From Bacillota bacterium (GTDB lineage: Bacteria; Bacillota; Clostridia; Acetivibrionales; DSM-1351): a stretch of 64,000 nt of DNA. Every line of letters begins with the position of its first letter. Within the stretch, counting starts at the first letter, position 1. The DNA is taken from contig JAEZIB010000055.1 in the NCBI GenBank assembly GCA_023416275.1, positions 1 to 64,000 of the forward strand, in the 5' to 3' direction. The notes under the pieces are model-generated. The model was not told the DNA's origin. It did not search any database and saw nothing but the letters and a program-made list of their open reading frames with translations. Below are positions 17,166 through 26,032 of the stretch, one piece after another. The translations under genes were made by a program, and so were the position numbers.

Positions 17166-17816
17166 ATGTCAAACACATCTAGTTCACATAACGCATATAA
17201 TATATTATCAAACATTGAAAGGAATGAGAGCAAATTGTATAATAAACCGTATATGCCTCCCCACCCTTATTATAATAATTATTCTGATGACAATAATGAA
17301 TATCAGAGCGCATATTCATCATACAAGCCTTTAGCCCAGCAGAAAAATCCTCAAAACCTTCCACCATCTGGATCGTTCAATAAAGATACCTATACAAAAT
17401 TTAAGGATTATGGGCCACAACCATTTGTAGTAAACATTGAAGAAGTTACTAAGCAAAACAACACTTTTCGTACTGCATTATGGACAGGTGAGCATTTACA
17501 GCTTACCTTAATGAGCATCAATGTTGGTGAAGATATTGGTTTGGAAATGCATCCTAATATCGATCAATTCATACGTATTGAAGAAGGTCAAGGTCGTGTT
17601 ATTATGGGGGATAGTCAAAACAGACCCAATTTTCAAGCAAATGTTAAAGCTGACTTTGCCATAATAATACCTGCTGGCAAATGGCACAATCTAATAAATA
17701 CGGGTAGAATACCACTTAAGCTTTACTCAATCTATGCTCCCCCACAGCATCCATTTGGTACAGTTCATGCAACTAAAGCAATTGCTGAGGCTGCAGAAGA
17801 AAGTCAACGCTACTAA
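17166..17816 (+). CDS. Cupin-domain protein with low-complexity N-terminus
   Basis: A 216-residue protein. Residues 1-75 are Asn/Tyr/Ser/Pro-rich and probably disordered (PPHPYYNNYSDDNNEYQSAY). Residues 85-200 form a single cupin barrel: motif 1 is GLEMHPNIDQFIRIEEGQG, with His and Glu in the expected metal-binding positions, and motif 2 is PAGKWHNLINTG. Such proteins are often called mannose-6-phosphate isomerase-like, but the substrate is unknown. No strong ribosome binding site precedes the ATG. Divergent from hypB. Confidence 0.75.
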   Translation: MSNTSSSHNAYNILSNIERNESKLYNKPYMPPHPYYNNYSDDNNEYQSAYSSYKPLAQQKNPQNLPPSGSFNKDTYTKFKDYGPQPFVVNIEEVTKQNNTFRTALWTGEHLQLTLMSINVGEDIGLEMHPNIDQFIRIEEGQGRVIMGDSQNRPNFQANVKADFAIIIPAGKWHNLINTGRIPLKLYSIYAPPQHPFGTVHATKAIAEAAEESQRY

Positions 17817-17976
17817 TATAATTATATAAGCAACCAATACTATTTTTGCTATTTTTTAGAAATGAATAAAACTTTTAGTTTTAGTAAATTATAAGCATTA
17901 GTTAATGTTAAGATAAACTTATTATCATTTATCATAAACACCAGTTCTTAAAGTTAGGTACAAAGGAAGTGTGAAT

Positions 17977-18423
17977 ATGAACAAAGTTTTCCCCCCAAAC
18001 GCACTCAAGGTAAAAATGAGCACAAGTAATAAAATGAATAACATGATTCATGAAAACATGACAGAAAGAATTTTAAAGAAATCAGCAAGTAACCAAGAAA
18101 GCATCTCACAACGTATCGAAGAATTGGACAGAGAATGGGATACCGAAAGGATTCTGGAAACCAACGCATCAATATTTATACTTATTAGCATCATTCTTGG
18201 CTTTTTAATTAGTAAATTGTGGTTTTTCCTATCAGCGTTGATAGCTTTTTATCTACTTCAGCATGCTATTCAGGGCTGGTGCCCACCGTTACCTGTTTTA
18301 AGAAAGCTCGGTATTCGTACAATGTCTGAAATTAATACTGAAAAGACAGTCCTAAAGGTTTTAAGAGGAGATTTTGAAAATTGCAAATCTAACACTGTAG
18401 AACTCATAAAAGCAGCAGAATGA
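17977..18423 (+). CDS. Small membrane protein with DUF2892-like domain
   Basis: A 148-residue protein starting at ATG 17977 with AAAGGAAG seven bases upstream; an in-frame GTG six bases earlier sits against the Shine-Dalgarno. After a basic, Asn/Met-rich N-terminal half and a helical linker (SISQRIEELDREWDTERIL), residues 65-105 hold two membrane helices and the sequence WCPPLPVLRKLGIRT, the hallmark of DUF2892 (the YgaP C-terminal membrane domain). The role is unknown. A strong terminator follows. Confidence 0.7.
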   Translation: MNKVFPPNALKVKMSTSNKMNNMIHENMTERILKKSASNQESISQRIEELDREWDTERILETNASIFILISIILGFLISKLWFFLSALIAFYLLQHAIQGWCPPLPVLRKLGIRTMSEINTEKTVLKVLRGDFENCKSNTVELIKAAE

Positions 18424-18466
18424 ATTCTTTAAAAGTAAATTGAATTTTTAATAAGTTAAATGAAAA

Positions 18467-18510
18467 GTAAAATCCAGTGCGGCTATGTACAAACTGGATT
18501 TTACTTTTTG
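18467..18510 (+). terminator. Strong Rho-independent terminator
   Basis: GTAAAATCCAGT (18467-18478) pairs perfectly with ACTGGATTTTAC (18493-18504), followed by five T's. It closes the DUF2892-like gene. Confidence 0.9.
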
Positions 18511-18658
18511 TTTTGTGATATAAAATGTCAAAAACTACCTTACAAAAATTATTTTTATTGTTATAATTATGTAAAACTTTAGTTATTTTAACTATTATTT
18601 TTATATTTGTAGTATAATTGTTCTGATATAACAAATTTTTAACATGGAGGGTATAAAA

Positions 18659-19786
18659 ATGAAAAAATGTAAATTATTTTCACTAATTTTGGCTATGGCC
18701 ATAGTTTGTCAATTGGTTGTAGTTATTCCCGCAAGTGCAGTAACAATCATAGGTGCAAATACAAATTGGATTTTTGACATTCTTGGTGGTGGAGGCAGCT
18801 ACGCTCCATATGCTGTAAATGTAAATCAAGATGGAGAATATTGTATGAGGGATAATTCTGGAACCTTAAGACTGTATAAAACATCAACCAATTATGGTAT
18901 TTTGAATGTTTATTTTACTGTGCAGGGTCATACATATAGCGGTGGATATAGTACTACCAGTGGACCCATAGTAACTGTTCAAGGCACAGATGCTCAGGAC
19001 TACTGGACAGGTGTTTTTTCTTTTAATGATACTGGTGATTATTATAGGTATACAGTTAATTGCTATGGTGTTGATAATTCAGGTAATGTTTATTTCTGGA
19101 CAAAGCAATTAATTAGAGAAACCGTAAGACCTACTATTCAAGGTGTGTATATTGATTCTGATGACTTAACAAGAACAGACGCTAACGGAGAAGCAGTAGT
19201 TAATAATAACATAACAGTTGATTCTTATGTCACTGACTCAAATCCATATTCTACATCATCAATCAAACAAGTTACTATGAAGCTTTATAATGCTGGTGAA
19301 AGCCAGCCTATTCAGCAGGTCAATATTCCTCAAACTGGAGATAACCATTATTGGGGTGCTTATCAAGCAAGTTTTAATCTTCTGAACTATGGCGAAGTTG
19401 AGAAAAAGTTATGTTTAAAAGTTACAGCGGTAGATTATGCTGGAAATTCTACAACTATAAGTCAGAACTTTACATATGACAACAAAAGCGCAGGCGGAAC
19501 CATTACATATACAAATGCAACCTCTAACAGCGTAGATTTCTATTTTACTGCAAACAGTGACGCATCAGGAATAGCTGTTCCAACTTTCTATTTCTGGACA
19601 GAAGCAAATGGACAGGATGATTTGCAGGCTATTTACGGACAGCAGGTATCTCAAAATGTTTGGAAAGCTACACTTTATAAAGCTGCACATGGAAATGAAT
19701 TAGGTCTGTATCATGCACATGTTTGGACAACTGATAATCTTGAAAATACAAATTATGCAACAGCTACTACGTATAATATGAATTAG
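18659..19786 (+). CDS. Secreted protein with C-terminal GBS-Bsp-like domain
   Basis: A 375-residue exported protein. The chosen ATG at 18659 follows GGAGGG; the ATG at 18644 overlaps that site. The signal peptide is MKKCKLFSLILAMAIVC with cleavage near ASAVTI. The mature chain is rich in Tyr, Thr, Asn and Gly and consists of beta-sandwich-like repeats. The last 100 residues (GGTITYTNATSNSVDFYFTA, GLYHAHVWTTDN) match the GBS Bsp-like repeat found in cell-surface and cell-wall-lytic proteins. No catalytic domain is visible. It precedes the dockerin mannanase but has its own terminator, so the two are not an operon. Confidence 0.7.
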   Translation: MKKCKLFSLILAMAIVCQLVVVIPASAVTIIGANTNWIFDILGGGGSYAPYAVNVNQDGEYCMRDNSGTLRLYKTSTNYGILNVYFTVQGHTYSGGYSTTSGPIVTVQGTDAQDYWTGVFSFNDTGDYYRYTVNCYGVDNSGNVYFWTKQLIRETVRPTIQGVYIDSDDLTRTDANGEAVVNNNITVDSYVTDSNPYSTSSIKQVTMKLYNAGESQPIQQVNIPQTGDNHYWGAYQASFNLLNYGEVEKKLCLKVTAVDYAGNSTTISQNFTYDNKSAGGTITYTNATSNSVDFYFTANSDASGIAVPTFYFWTEANGQDDLQAIYGQQVSQNVWKATLYKAAHGNELGLYHAHVWTTDNLENTNYATATTYNMN

Positions 19787-19797
19787 TTAAGAATAAT

Positions 19798-19856
19798 TTA
19801 CTCAACTTTCCGTTGATAAGTTGAACACCTATAATTCAACTGGGAAAGTTGAGTAA
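19798..19856. repeat. Dispersed palindromic repeat, copy 1 (subfamily A)
   Basis: 14-bp perfect terminal inverted repeats (TTACTCAACTTTCC at 19798-19811 and its complement at 19843-19856) flank a core with GTTGATAAGTTGAACACCTATA. It lies 12 bases past a gene 3' end. Other copies are listed at 30238, 34905, 34995, 35718, 39510, 43179, 50241, 52184 and 61076. Confidence 0.8.
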
Positions 19857-19903
19857 TTAAATTAAAAGTAAATGAAGGCTTAGAGCCGTGACTATAATAT
19901 CAG

Positions 19904-19942
19904 AAAACAAAGCTAACTGTATCAAAAGGTTAGCTTTGTTTT
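19904..19942 (+). terminator. Rho-independent terminator
   Basis: AAAACAAAGCTAAC (19904-19917) pairs with GTTAGCTTTGTTTT (19929-19942), followed by further T's. It ends the GBS-Bsp-like gene transcript, beyond the palindromic repeat. Confidence 0.85.
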
Positions 19943-20717
19943 TTATAGCTCCCCTATTTACATTGATAATTTTCCTGCACAAATTGAATTTTATTTTCGA
20001 AAGTTGTATTAATAATAAATAAGTATTACACCTGTTAATATGTAATATTACAATACTATAACATAATATTAATTACAGATAATTAAATTGTATGTAATAT
20101 TACTATTAAATTGATATTTTACTATTAATATGTTATAATTTGACTAAATATGAGGAATTATACCGTTAAAAGAGTCAATACTGACTTTGTTAATTACAAT
20201 TTGCTTTGTACTGCATATTGACTCTGTCAATACTGACTTTGTTAATTACAATTTGCTTTGTACTGTATATTGACTTGTCAATTACAATCAGTCTTATTTC
20301 GTGATTGGCTTGGTCATTTACAAACGGCTTTGTAATGATATTGATTTATGTAAATTAGTACTGGATTGGTACCATGTGAAGACAGTCAGTAATCTACTTT
20401 TGGCTTTTGAACCTAAAAAATACATCATGTTATACAGCATGTTTTCCATTTGTATCAATCAAAAGCATCAAACTGTAATTGATTTAGTCAAATACTATCA
20501 ATTAAAATACTTCCACTATTGTGAAAAGCCTTCACCCAATATAAGCTAACTGCTTTTAGGTGAATTAAGGCATCTATGCGGGGCATATAAAATTAGTTTG
20601 TGTATAAGTTGATAGTATGACGTTATTACATGTTGACTTATTAACAGTATAGTATCATATTTATTATTCTATTTATTCTATTAATGGGGGAAAATTTATT
20701 AAAAAGGGGTGTATTTT
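19943..20717. other. Long AT-rich region upstream of the mannanase
   Basis: About 775 bases, including a tandem 52-bp repeat at 20174-20277. An 82-codon frame at 20301-20549 starts at GTG with no ribosome binding site and is not supported. The mannanase promoter should lie near the right end, but no single hexamer pair stands out. Confidence 0.4.
20174..20277. repeat. Tandem 52-bp direct repeat, two copies plus decayed third
   Basis: The unit at 20174-20225 (starts GTCAATACTGACTTTG) repeats almost perfectly at 20226-20277, with one central change. Degenerate pieces (GTCAATTACAATCAGTCTTA, GGTCATTTACAAACGGCTTT) continue to about 20333. It is non-coding and 440 bases or more upstream of the mannanase. 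Confidence 0.85.
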
Positions 20718-22478
20718 ATGAAAAAAATTTATAGCAGAGCTATTTCTCTGCTAACAGCCATCACAATGTGCTGTACTGTTTTTTTTACCGTGCCTGTTTC
20801 TGTACAAGCTGCTGGCGCTGAGCCTTTAAAAACAGTTGAAGCAGAGGCCTGTACTCTAGGTAATGGTGTTACTGTTGCAACTGATGTTTATGGAACAAAA
20901 TATCCAGGATATTCAGGGGATGGATTTGCTTGGGTTACAAGTGGCGGAACAGTAACACTTAAGGTAACTGTTCCAGAAAACGCTATGTATGAGCTTAAAA
21001 CAAGATGTTGGATGTATTTGGGCAAACAAGATGAAACCAGACTCCAAGCAGTGAGTGTAAATGGCAAATCAATTGGCAACTTCTATATTCCAAACAAAGG
21101 TCAATGGATGGATTACAGCTTTGGTTTCTTTTATCTTGAAAAAGGTACTGCAACAATCGAAATTGGTACTTCTGGTAGCTGGGGCTATATCCTTTACGAT
21201 ACAGTGACATTTGACTATGCAGATATGCCAGAGCTTAACATTGATGCTACACCATGTGATCCAAAGGCAACTGCAGAAACAAAATCACTTATGAAATATC
21301 TTACCAGTGTTTACGGAAAAAATGTAATTTCAGGACAGCAGGAAATTTACGGCAGTGGACATGACGGTAATTACGAATATGAATTTGACTACATATATGA
21401 TAAAACAGGCAAATATCCAGCAATAAGAGGCTTTGATTTTATGAATTACAATCCTCTGTACGGCTGGGAAGATGGTACTACAGACCGTGTTATTGAATGG
21501 ACCAAGGAGCGTGGCGGTATTGCAACAGCATGCTGGCATATTAATGTACCCTCTGATTTTACAAGCTATAAGCTTGGGGAAGCATTAGATTGGCAAAAAT
21601 GTACTTACAAGCCAACATCCAGCTTTAAAACTGCTAACTGCCTTGACACATCAACAAAAGAATACGATTACTTAATGCTAGCAATTGATGATCTTGCTGA
21701 GCAGTTGCTTATTCTTCAGGAGAATGATGTTCCAGTTCTATTCCGTCCTTTCCATGAAGCTGAAGGCAATAATAATACAGACGGTTCTGGAGCATGGTTC
21801 TGGTGGGGTTCCTCAGGTTCAGAAGTTTACAAGCAGCTTTGGAAACTTCTTTACACTACACTAACTGAAAAATACGGGCTTCATAATCTTATTTGGGAAG
21901 TAAATCTTTATACGTATGCTAATTCACTACAATGGTATCCTGGAGATAATTATGTAGACATAGTCGCATATGATAAGTATGAAGGTTCACCTTCAACTTG
22001 GAAAACAAGTGCTGCCTCAACAATATTCCTTGCACTTGTAAATTACACTAACGACAAAAAGATGGTTGCAATGACCGAAAATGACGTTATACCTGACATT
22101 AAAAACATTGTAAATGAAGAAGCGTGGTGGTTATATTTCTGCCCATGGTATGGAGATTTCCTTACTAATCCCAACACCAATGATCCTACACTTCTGAACA
22201 CAATTTATAACAGTGATAAAGTTATTACTTTAGATGAATTGCCAGAAGATATATATAATTCTACACCATCAAACAGGCTAATAGGTGATGTTAACTTAGA
22301 CGGAAACTTTGATGCTATAGATTTTGGCCTATTAAAATCACATTTACTAGGTGTTAGTACTGTATCCATTGATTTAACTAATGCAGATGTGGATGGTACT
22401 GGAAATATAGATGCTCTTGATTTCGCATATATGAAGCAAAGACTTCTAGGTATGATTACTAAGTTCCCTATAGAATAA
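20718..22478 (+). CDS. Cellulosomal beta-mannanase: CBM35-GH26-dockerin
   Basis: A 586-residue secreted enzyme. ATG 20718 follows AAGGGGT; the in-frame GTG at 20709 overlaps it. A signal peptide (ends near VQAAGA) is followed by a CBM35-like module (about 35-160, starting VEAEACTLGNG). The GH26 catalytic domain (about 180-500) carries the acid/base Glu347 in RPFHEAEG and a probable nucleophile Glu454 in AMTENDV. A type I dockerin (523-586) has two calcium-binding duplicated segments (GDVNLDGNFDAIDF..., ADVDGTGNIDALDF...), which plug the enzyme into a scaffoldin cohesin. It should hydrolyse beta-1,4-mannan outside the cell as part of a cellulosome. No scaffoldin is in the window. Confidence 0.93.
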   Translation: MKKIYSRAISLLTAITMCCTVFFTVPVSVQAAGAEPLKTVEAEACTLGNGVTVATDVYGTKYPGYSGDGFAWVTSGGTVTLKVTVPENAMYELKTRCWMYLGKQDETRLQAVSVNGKSIGNFYIPNKGQWMDYSFGFFYLEKGTATIEIGTSGSWGYILYDTVTFDYADMPELNIDATPCDPKATAETKSLMKYLTSVYGKNVISGQQEIYGSGHDGNYEYEFDYIYDKTGKYPAIRGFDFMNYNPLYGWEDGTTDRVIEWTKERGGIATACWHINVPSDFTSYKLGEALDWQKCTYKPTSSFKTANCLDTSTKEYDYLMLAIDDLAEQLLILQENDVPVLFRPFHEAEGNNNTDGSGAWFWWGSSGSEVYKQLWKLLYTTLTEKYGLHNLIWEVNLYTYANSLQWYPGDNYVDIVAYDKYEGSPSTWKTSAASTIFLALVNYTNDKKMVAMTENDVIPDIKNIVNEEAWWLYFCPWYGDFLTNPNTNDPTLLNTIYNSDKVITLDELPEDIYNSTPSNRLIGDVNLDGNFDAIDFGLLKSHLLGVSTVSIDLTNADVDGTGNIDALDFAYMKQRLLGMITKFPIE

Positions 22479-22482
22479 TATG

Positions 22483-22537
22483 AAAAAGAGCTGCTTTAAC
22501 AGCGGTTAAAGCAACGGCTGGTAAGCAGCTCTTTTTT
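22483..22537. terminator. Bidirectional terminator between mannanase and cbiO
   Basis: AAAAAGAGCTGCTT (22483-22496) pairs with AAGCAGCTCTTTTT (22523-22536). An inner stem GCTTTAAC/GGTTAAAGC lies between. Runs of T follow on both strands, serving the convergent genes. Confidence 0.85.
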
Positions 22538-22546
22538 AGCAAACTA

Positions 22547-23332
22547 TTAGTAATTATGAATATGAAAATGGCTATGCTCATTCCCATCATGTCTATGGTA
22601 ATATTCATCCACCAGGTTAACTCTTTTAAGCAGGTTTATATCTTCTAAAAGTTCTTTCGTAGGCTTATCAGATACAATTGTGTGATTTTCATCAAACAGA
22701 ATTGCTCTAGAAGAGATTTCTTGTACCAATTCCAGATTATGTGTTGATGTTATCAATGTTTTTCCCGCTTTATTCAACATTGTCAGGAATTCAACAAGCC
22801 ATCTTTGAGTTCTTGGATCAAGACCGTTCATTGGCTCATCAAGCACAAGGACTTCCGGATTCATAGATAAAACACAGGCAATAGCAACTTTACGTTTCTC
22901 CCCTCCACTTAAATGATAAGGCTGTCTATATTTTAGGCTATCAATATTTAATAGGCCAAGGCAATCATTTACCCTTGCTTCTACTTCCTGTTCATTAAAA
23001 CCCATCTGTCTGGGCCCAAAGGCTATTTCATCAAAAACATTTGCACAGAACAGTTGAGTATCAGAGTTTTGAAAAACAAAACCTATTTTTTGATGAAACA
23101 GTTTTGAAAAATTTGTATCTTCAAGCTTTTTCTTTGTTATTTCTTCAGTATTGTATCTATAGCTGCCAGTATCAGGTGAAACAATTCCGTTAATTAATTT
23201 TAATAGAGTTGATTTTCCACTACCGTTAGGACCCATTAAAGCTACGGCCTCACCTTTTAAGATTTTTAAAGAGATATCATTTAGAGCTGTAACACCTTCA
23301 TAAGAATAAAATACATTTATTAATTCAATCAT
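22547..23332 (-). CDS. cbiO: Nickel/cobalt ECF transporter ATPase CbiO/NikO
   Basis: A 261-residue ABC ATPase from the MIELINVFYSY start; an in-frame ATG at 23344 is also possible and neither start has a strong ribosome site. It shows Walker A GPNGSGKST, Q-loop VFQNSDTQLF, signature LSGGEKRKVAIA, Walker B VLVLDEPMNGLD and switch His in STHNLELV. The C-terminus is His-rich (HRHDGNEHSHFHIHNY), a sign of nickel or cobalt handling. It would energise CbiM/CbiQ, encoded upstream on the same strand, but is separated from cbiQ by an unusual 460-base gap. Confidence 0.88.
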   Translation of the reverse strand: MIELINVFYSYEGVTALNDISLKILKGEAVALMGPNGSGKSTLLKLINGIVSPDTGSYRYNTEEITKKKLEDTNFSKLFHQKIGFVFQNSDTQLFCANVFDEIAFGPRQMGFNEQEVEARVNDCLGLLNIDSLKYRQPYHLSGGEKRKVAIACVLSMNPEVLVLDEPMNGLDPRTQRWLVEFLTMLNKAGKTLITSTHNLELVQEISSRAILFDENHTIVSDKPTKELLEDINLLKRVNLVDEYYHRHDGNEHSHFHIHNY

Positions 23333-23344
23333 GGTTATGCCCAT

Positions 23345-23808
23345 GCCTCATATTTAGTACAAAACTCCTTTAAAATATAGGCTTGGACTTGGTGTCCCCC
23401 CTTTTTAATTTTATTTCCTAACCTTTTATGCCTTTCAAATTGAGTACATATATAAACAAGAATACTTATTTATAATTAAATTACCTGTTGTTTTAATTGA
23501 GTTTTTCATCCTATGGGGGTCTTAGTGATTATCAGAATAGCATATAACAAGTAAATAATGCATCAGAATTAAAATGATAAACTTGTTAGCGAAAGACCTA
23601 GATTTTTATCGGCAAAATGCACGCTGCCATTTTGAGCAACCACTTAGCCAGGATGGCGAGTTTGTGCGACGGTAAAAAATTCTGGTATTTGAGATTTACA
23701 AATTTCAAATAATTCTGCTAAGTATTGTAGTGGATATATACTATTCCTAAAACATAGTACTTATTTTAACAATTAATATGCATGTACAAAATTAACTAGC
23801 ACAATGGG
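23345..23808. other. 464-base gap between cbiQ and cbiO
   Basis: No coding frame is supported. The segment at about 23577-23690 is richer in GC than its surroundings and holds an inverted repeat CAAAATG-CACGCTGC-CATTTTG (23615-23636). It could carry a structured RNA or a dispersed repeat; I do not recognise a known class. Confidence 0.35.
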
Positions 23809-24597
23809 TTAATTTAAATAATAAAAAGCAAATATAATCAAAGCATTAATTATAATATACATAAAATCTACAAAAGTAAATCTCATTTTCTTTATTACAC
23901 GATATTCTCCTGTAAACCCTCTGCATTCCATAGCAGAATACATATCTTCAGCCATTTCCTTTGACTTTATAAACATAGTTCCTGCAATACCTGAAAGCGA
24001 AGTGTACTTGCTTCTATTCTTCCCTACTGACCGCAGTTTGAGTGAATACAACATATTAAGAGAGAAATCACCCAAAAGCACGATATATTTTATTGTTATA
24101 TCCAAAACCAGTATAAATATATCAGGTATACAAAAAAATTTCAAGGAATTGGTAATAGAATTCCATGGTGTTGAGTATGACAGTATATTTACTGCCATAA
24201 CTGATGCAATAACCTTTGGAGTAATCACAGTTATACTATAATAATTTCCCCATAATACTGCAGGCATAAAAAGAATGACTGTAAACAGACCAATAGCAAG
24301 GCTCACTTTGAGTATTTTAATAATTTGCTCTGCTTTCATAAGACTCAACAAAGAAATAAGGTATACAATAACTATAATTGTAAATGTAAAGCTTCTTGAA
24401 ATAGAAAGAAGTACAATTAATAGAAAAATAAAGGCTACCTTTAAAACTGCACTCACATGTAAGCCCTCTGTACTGTATCCAGTATGATTCCTTATCCTTG
24501 AAAGTATGTTAAGCAATGACAGAATACTTTTGTTTACAAAAGTATTCTTGTCAGCTTGAGGAATATAATTTTCTTCTTTTAATAGCCACTCTGGCAT
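23809..24597 (-). CDS. cbiQ: ECF transporter transmembrane subunit CbiQ/NikQ
   Basis: A 262-residue membrane protein with about five to six hydrophobic helices. It has the family signature near the C-terminus, with two short cytoplasmic arginine motifs that couple to the ATPase (LKLRSVG and AMECRGFTG, the ARG-type loop). The start ATG lies behind AGGGGATAATTAATT. It is seven bases downstream of cbiM. It forms the T component of the nickel/cobalt importer with CbiM and CbiO. Confidence 0.85.
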   Translation of the reverse strand: MPEWLLKEENYIPQADKNTFVNKSILSLLNILSRIRNHTGYSTEGLHVSAVLKVAFIFLLIVLLSISRSFTFTIIVIVYLISLLSLMKAEQIIKILKVSLAIGLFTVILFMPAVLWGNYYSITVITPKVIASVMAVNILSYSTPWNSITNSLKFFCIPDIFILVLDITIKYIVLLGDFSLNMLYSLKLRSVGKNRSKYTSLSGIAGTMFIKSKEMAEDMYSAMECRGFTGEYRVIKKMRFTFVDFMYIIINALIIFAFYYLN

Positions 24598-24603
24598 AAT
24601 TAA

Positions 24604-25602
24604 TTATCCCCTATTATTTCCAGGTTGTTTTTTTATATTACTTATAATTTTAAACAAAATAAGCAAAATTGCAACTCCTGCAAATGCTGATAATATATAT
24701 CCAGTAATCTCCGGCATACCTTTAATGGCATAGTCAGGTATTAAAGCTTCAAAACTAAACCCATTATTCATTCCGTCAGGAATAAAGTTTAGTGCATTAC
24801 CACCGGATACAACATCTTTTATTTCATCTGCTCCCCATTCACCCCATGCTGTTCCAGTAGCAAGAAGACCAAGTGGAGATAGGCATATTAAAGCAACAAT
24901 TAGTCCATAAATAGCCTTTGTTTTTTCTTTTGCGCCTTCATAAATTGTTCCAGGAGAAACCTTTTTAATAAATGTGAAAATAGCAACAGTAAATATTACT
25001 TCTACAAGACCTGCTACAAGTAAATGCGGTAGAGTCATTGCAGGTATTGATACTTCTAATGGATAAGGACAATACAAAGGTTGACCGGCTGCATTTTTAA
25101 ACAATAAAGGCTGAATACCAAATTCGATGGCTGTAAGTAATGCTGCTAAATTAATACCCAGATATGAACCCAGTATTATTCCTATATATTCACCCTTCTG
25201 TGACTTAAATCTATCCTTTATGAATTTATAAATAAAGTATCCTAAAAATGGCATAACAAAAGCCAAGTTGAAGCAATTTGCACCAAATGATAATATACCG
25301 CCATCTCCAAAAAGCAATGCCTGAATCAGAAGTGCCACTGTAACAGAAATACAGGCTGCGTAGGGTCCTAAAAGTATTGCCAGTAAAACTGCTCCTACAG
25401 CATGACCTGATGTACCCCCCGGAAGTGGAACATTGAACATCATCAAAAGAAATGAAAATGCAGCACCTATTCCAAGTAAGGGTATTTTTACCTTTTTTAA
25501 TTCCTCTTTAACTTTATTTACTGAAATTGTCCACACAGGAACCATAGCAGCACCCATTACTGCACAAGTAGATGGGCTTAAATAATTATCTGGTATATGC
25601 AT
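24604..25602 (-). CDS. cbiM: Nickel/cobalt ECF substrate-binding subunit CbiM fused to PDGLE (NikMN-like)
   Basis: A 332-residue membrane protein. MHIPDNYLSP at the N-terminus supplies the conserved metal ligands (His2 and the amino terminus), and PGGTSGHAVGA is a second family signature in the CbiM domain (about 1-225). The C-terminal 100 residues contain a loop with PDYAIKG and a terminal membrane helix, corresponding to the PDGLE/NikN-type extension fused in NikMN proteins. GGAGG precedes the ATG. Ni versus Co cannot be decided from sequence alone; nearby CooT and the hypAB operon favour nickel. A strong hairpin lies 90 bases upstream. Confidence 0.88.
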   Translation of the reverse strand: MHIPDNYLSPSTCAVMGAAMVPVWTISVNKVKEELKKVKIPLLGIGAAFSFLLMMFNVPLPGGTSGHAVGAVLLAILLGPYAACISVTVALLIQALLFGDGGILSFGANCFNLAFVMPFLGYFIYKFIKDRFKSQKGEYIGIILGSYLGINLAALLTAIEFGIQPLLFKNAAGQPLYCPYPLEVSIPAMTLPHLLVAGLVEVIFTVAIFTFIKKVSPGTIYEGAKEKTKAIYGLIVALICLSPLGLLATGTAWGEWGADEIKDVVSGGNALNFIPDGMNNGFSFEALIPDYAIKGMPEITGYILSAFAGVAILLILFKIISNIKKQPGNNRG

Positions 25603-25692
25603 ATATAATATCCTCCTTTGCCGACTTTCGACACAAAATTATGTTGAAACTAACGTCCTATAAAATAAATAAAGAAACATAAAAATAACAAA

Positions 25693-25743
25693 AACCCAAA
25701 AAAAGAGCTACATATAATAAGTTTATAGCATCTTTTTTGGGTT
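25693..25743 (-). terminator. Strong hairpin with T-rich tail upstream of cbiM
   Basis: On the minus strand AACCCAAAAAAGATGCTA pairs with TAGCTCTTTTTTTGGGTT, then GTTATTTTT. It lies 95 bases past the cooT stop and 90 bases before cbiM, so it is either the cooT terminator or an attenuator of the transporter operon. I did not find a recognisable cobalamin or NiCo aptamer before it. Confidence 0.65.
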
Positions 25744-25837
25744 CATCCCAAATTTAAATATAAATTAAAATTTAATATTTATAAAGCCTTCATGGCTTCA
25801 TTTCCTTGTATACTATATCATAGCTTTTTACTGTTAG

Positions 25838-26032
25838 TCAATTTATTTTTTCAAGTACAATTCTATGCTCAACAAGCTCCATTTCCTTTATCCTAGCCCG
25901 TATATATTTTTTGTGATTAAAAATATCTTCAAGGCACAACTCATCTCCGTTTGGAATTATTTTATCTACAGACTCAAGAAACAGTTTTTCTTCACCTTCT
26001 TCATCAAGAAGATAAACATTTGCTTCACACAT
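25838..26032 (-). CDS. cooT: CooT-family nickel-binding protein
   Basis: A 64-residue protein starting MCEANVYLL at ATG 26032 with AGAGGTG upstream; an in-frame GTG nine bases earlier is part of the Shine-Dalgarno. The N-terminal MCxANVYL is the signature of the small dimeric CooT nickel-binding proteins, where Cys2 binds nickel. The core VDKIIPNGDELCLEDIF and C-terminal VEHRIVLEK also fit. It overlaps the DUF3842 stop by eight bases, so the two are translationally coupled. CooT is linked to nickel delivery for CO dehydrogenase in other bacteria; none is seen here. Confidence 0.85.
   Translation of the reverse strand: MCEANVYLLDEEGEEKLFLESVDKIIPNGDELCLEDIFNHKKYIRARIKEMELVEHRIVLEKIN

Noticed and set aside
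20174..20333. Possible CRISPR-like array
   Set aside because: Only two full 52-bp units abut each other without unique spacers, so it is a tandem duplication.
20301..20549. 82-codon frame before the mannanase
   Set aside because: GTG start without ribosome site, overlapping the decayed tandem repeat, no recognisable motifs.
25603..25837. Cobalamin or NiCo riboswitch ahead of cbiM
   Set aside because: Only a terminator-like hairpin is seen; no conserved aptamer core could be identified.
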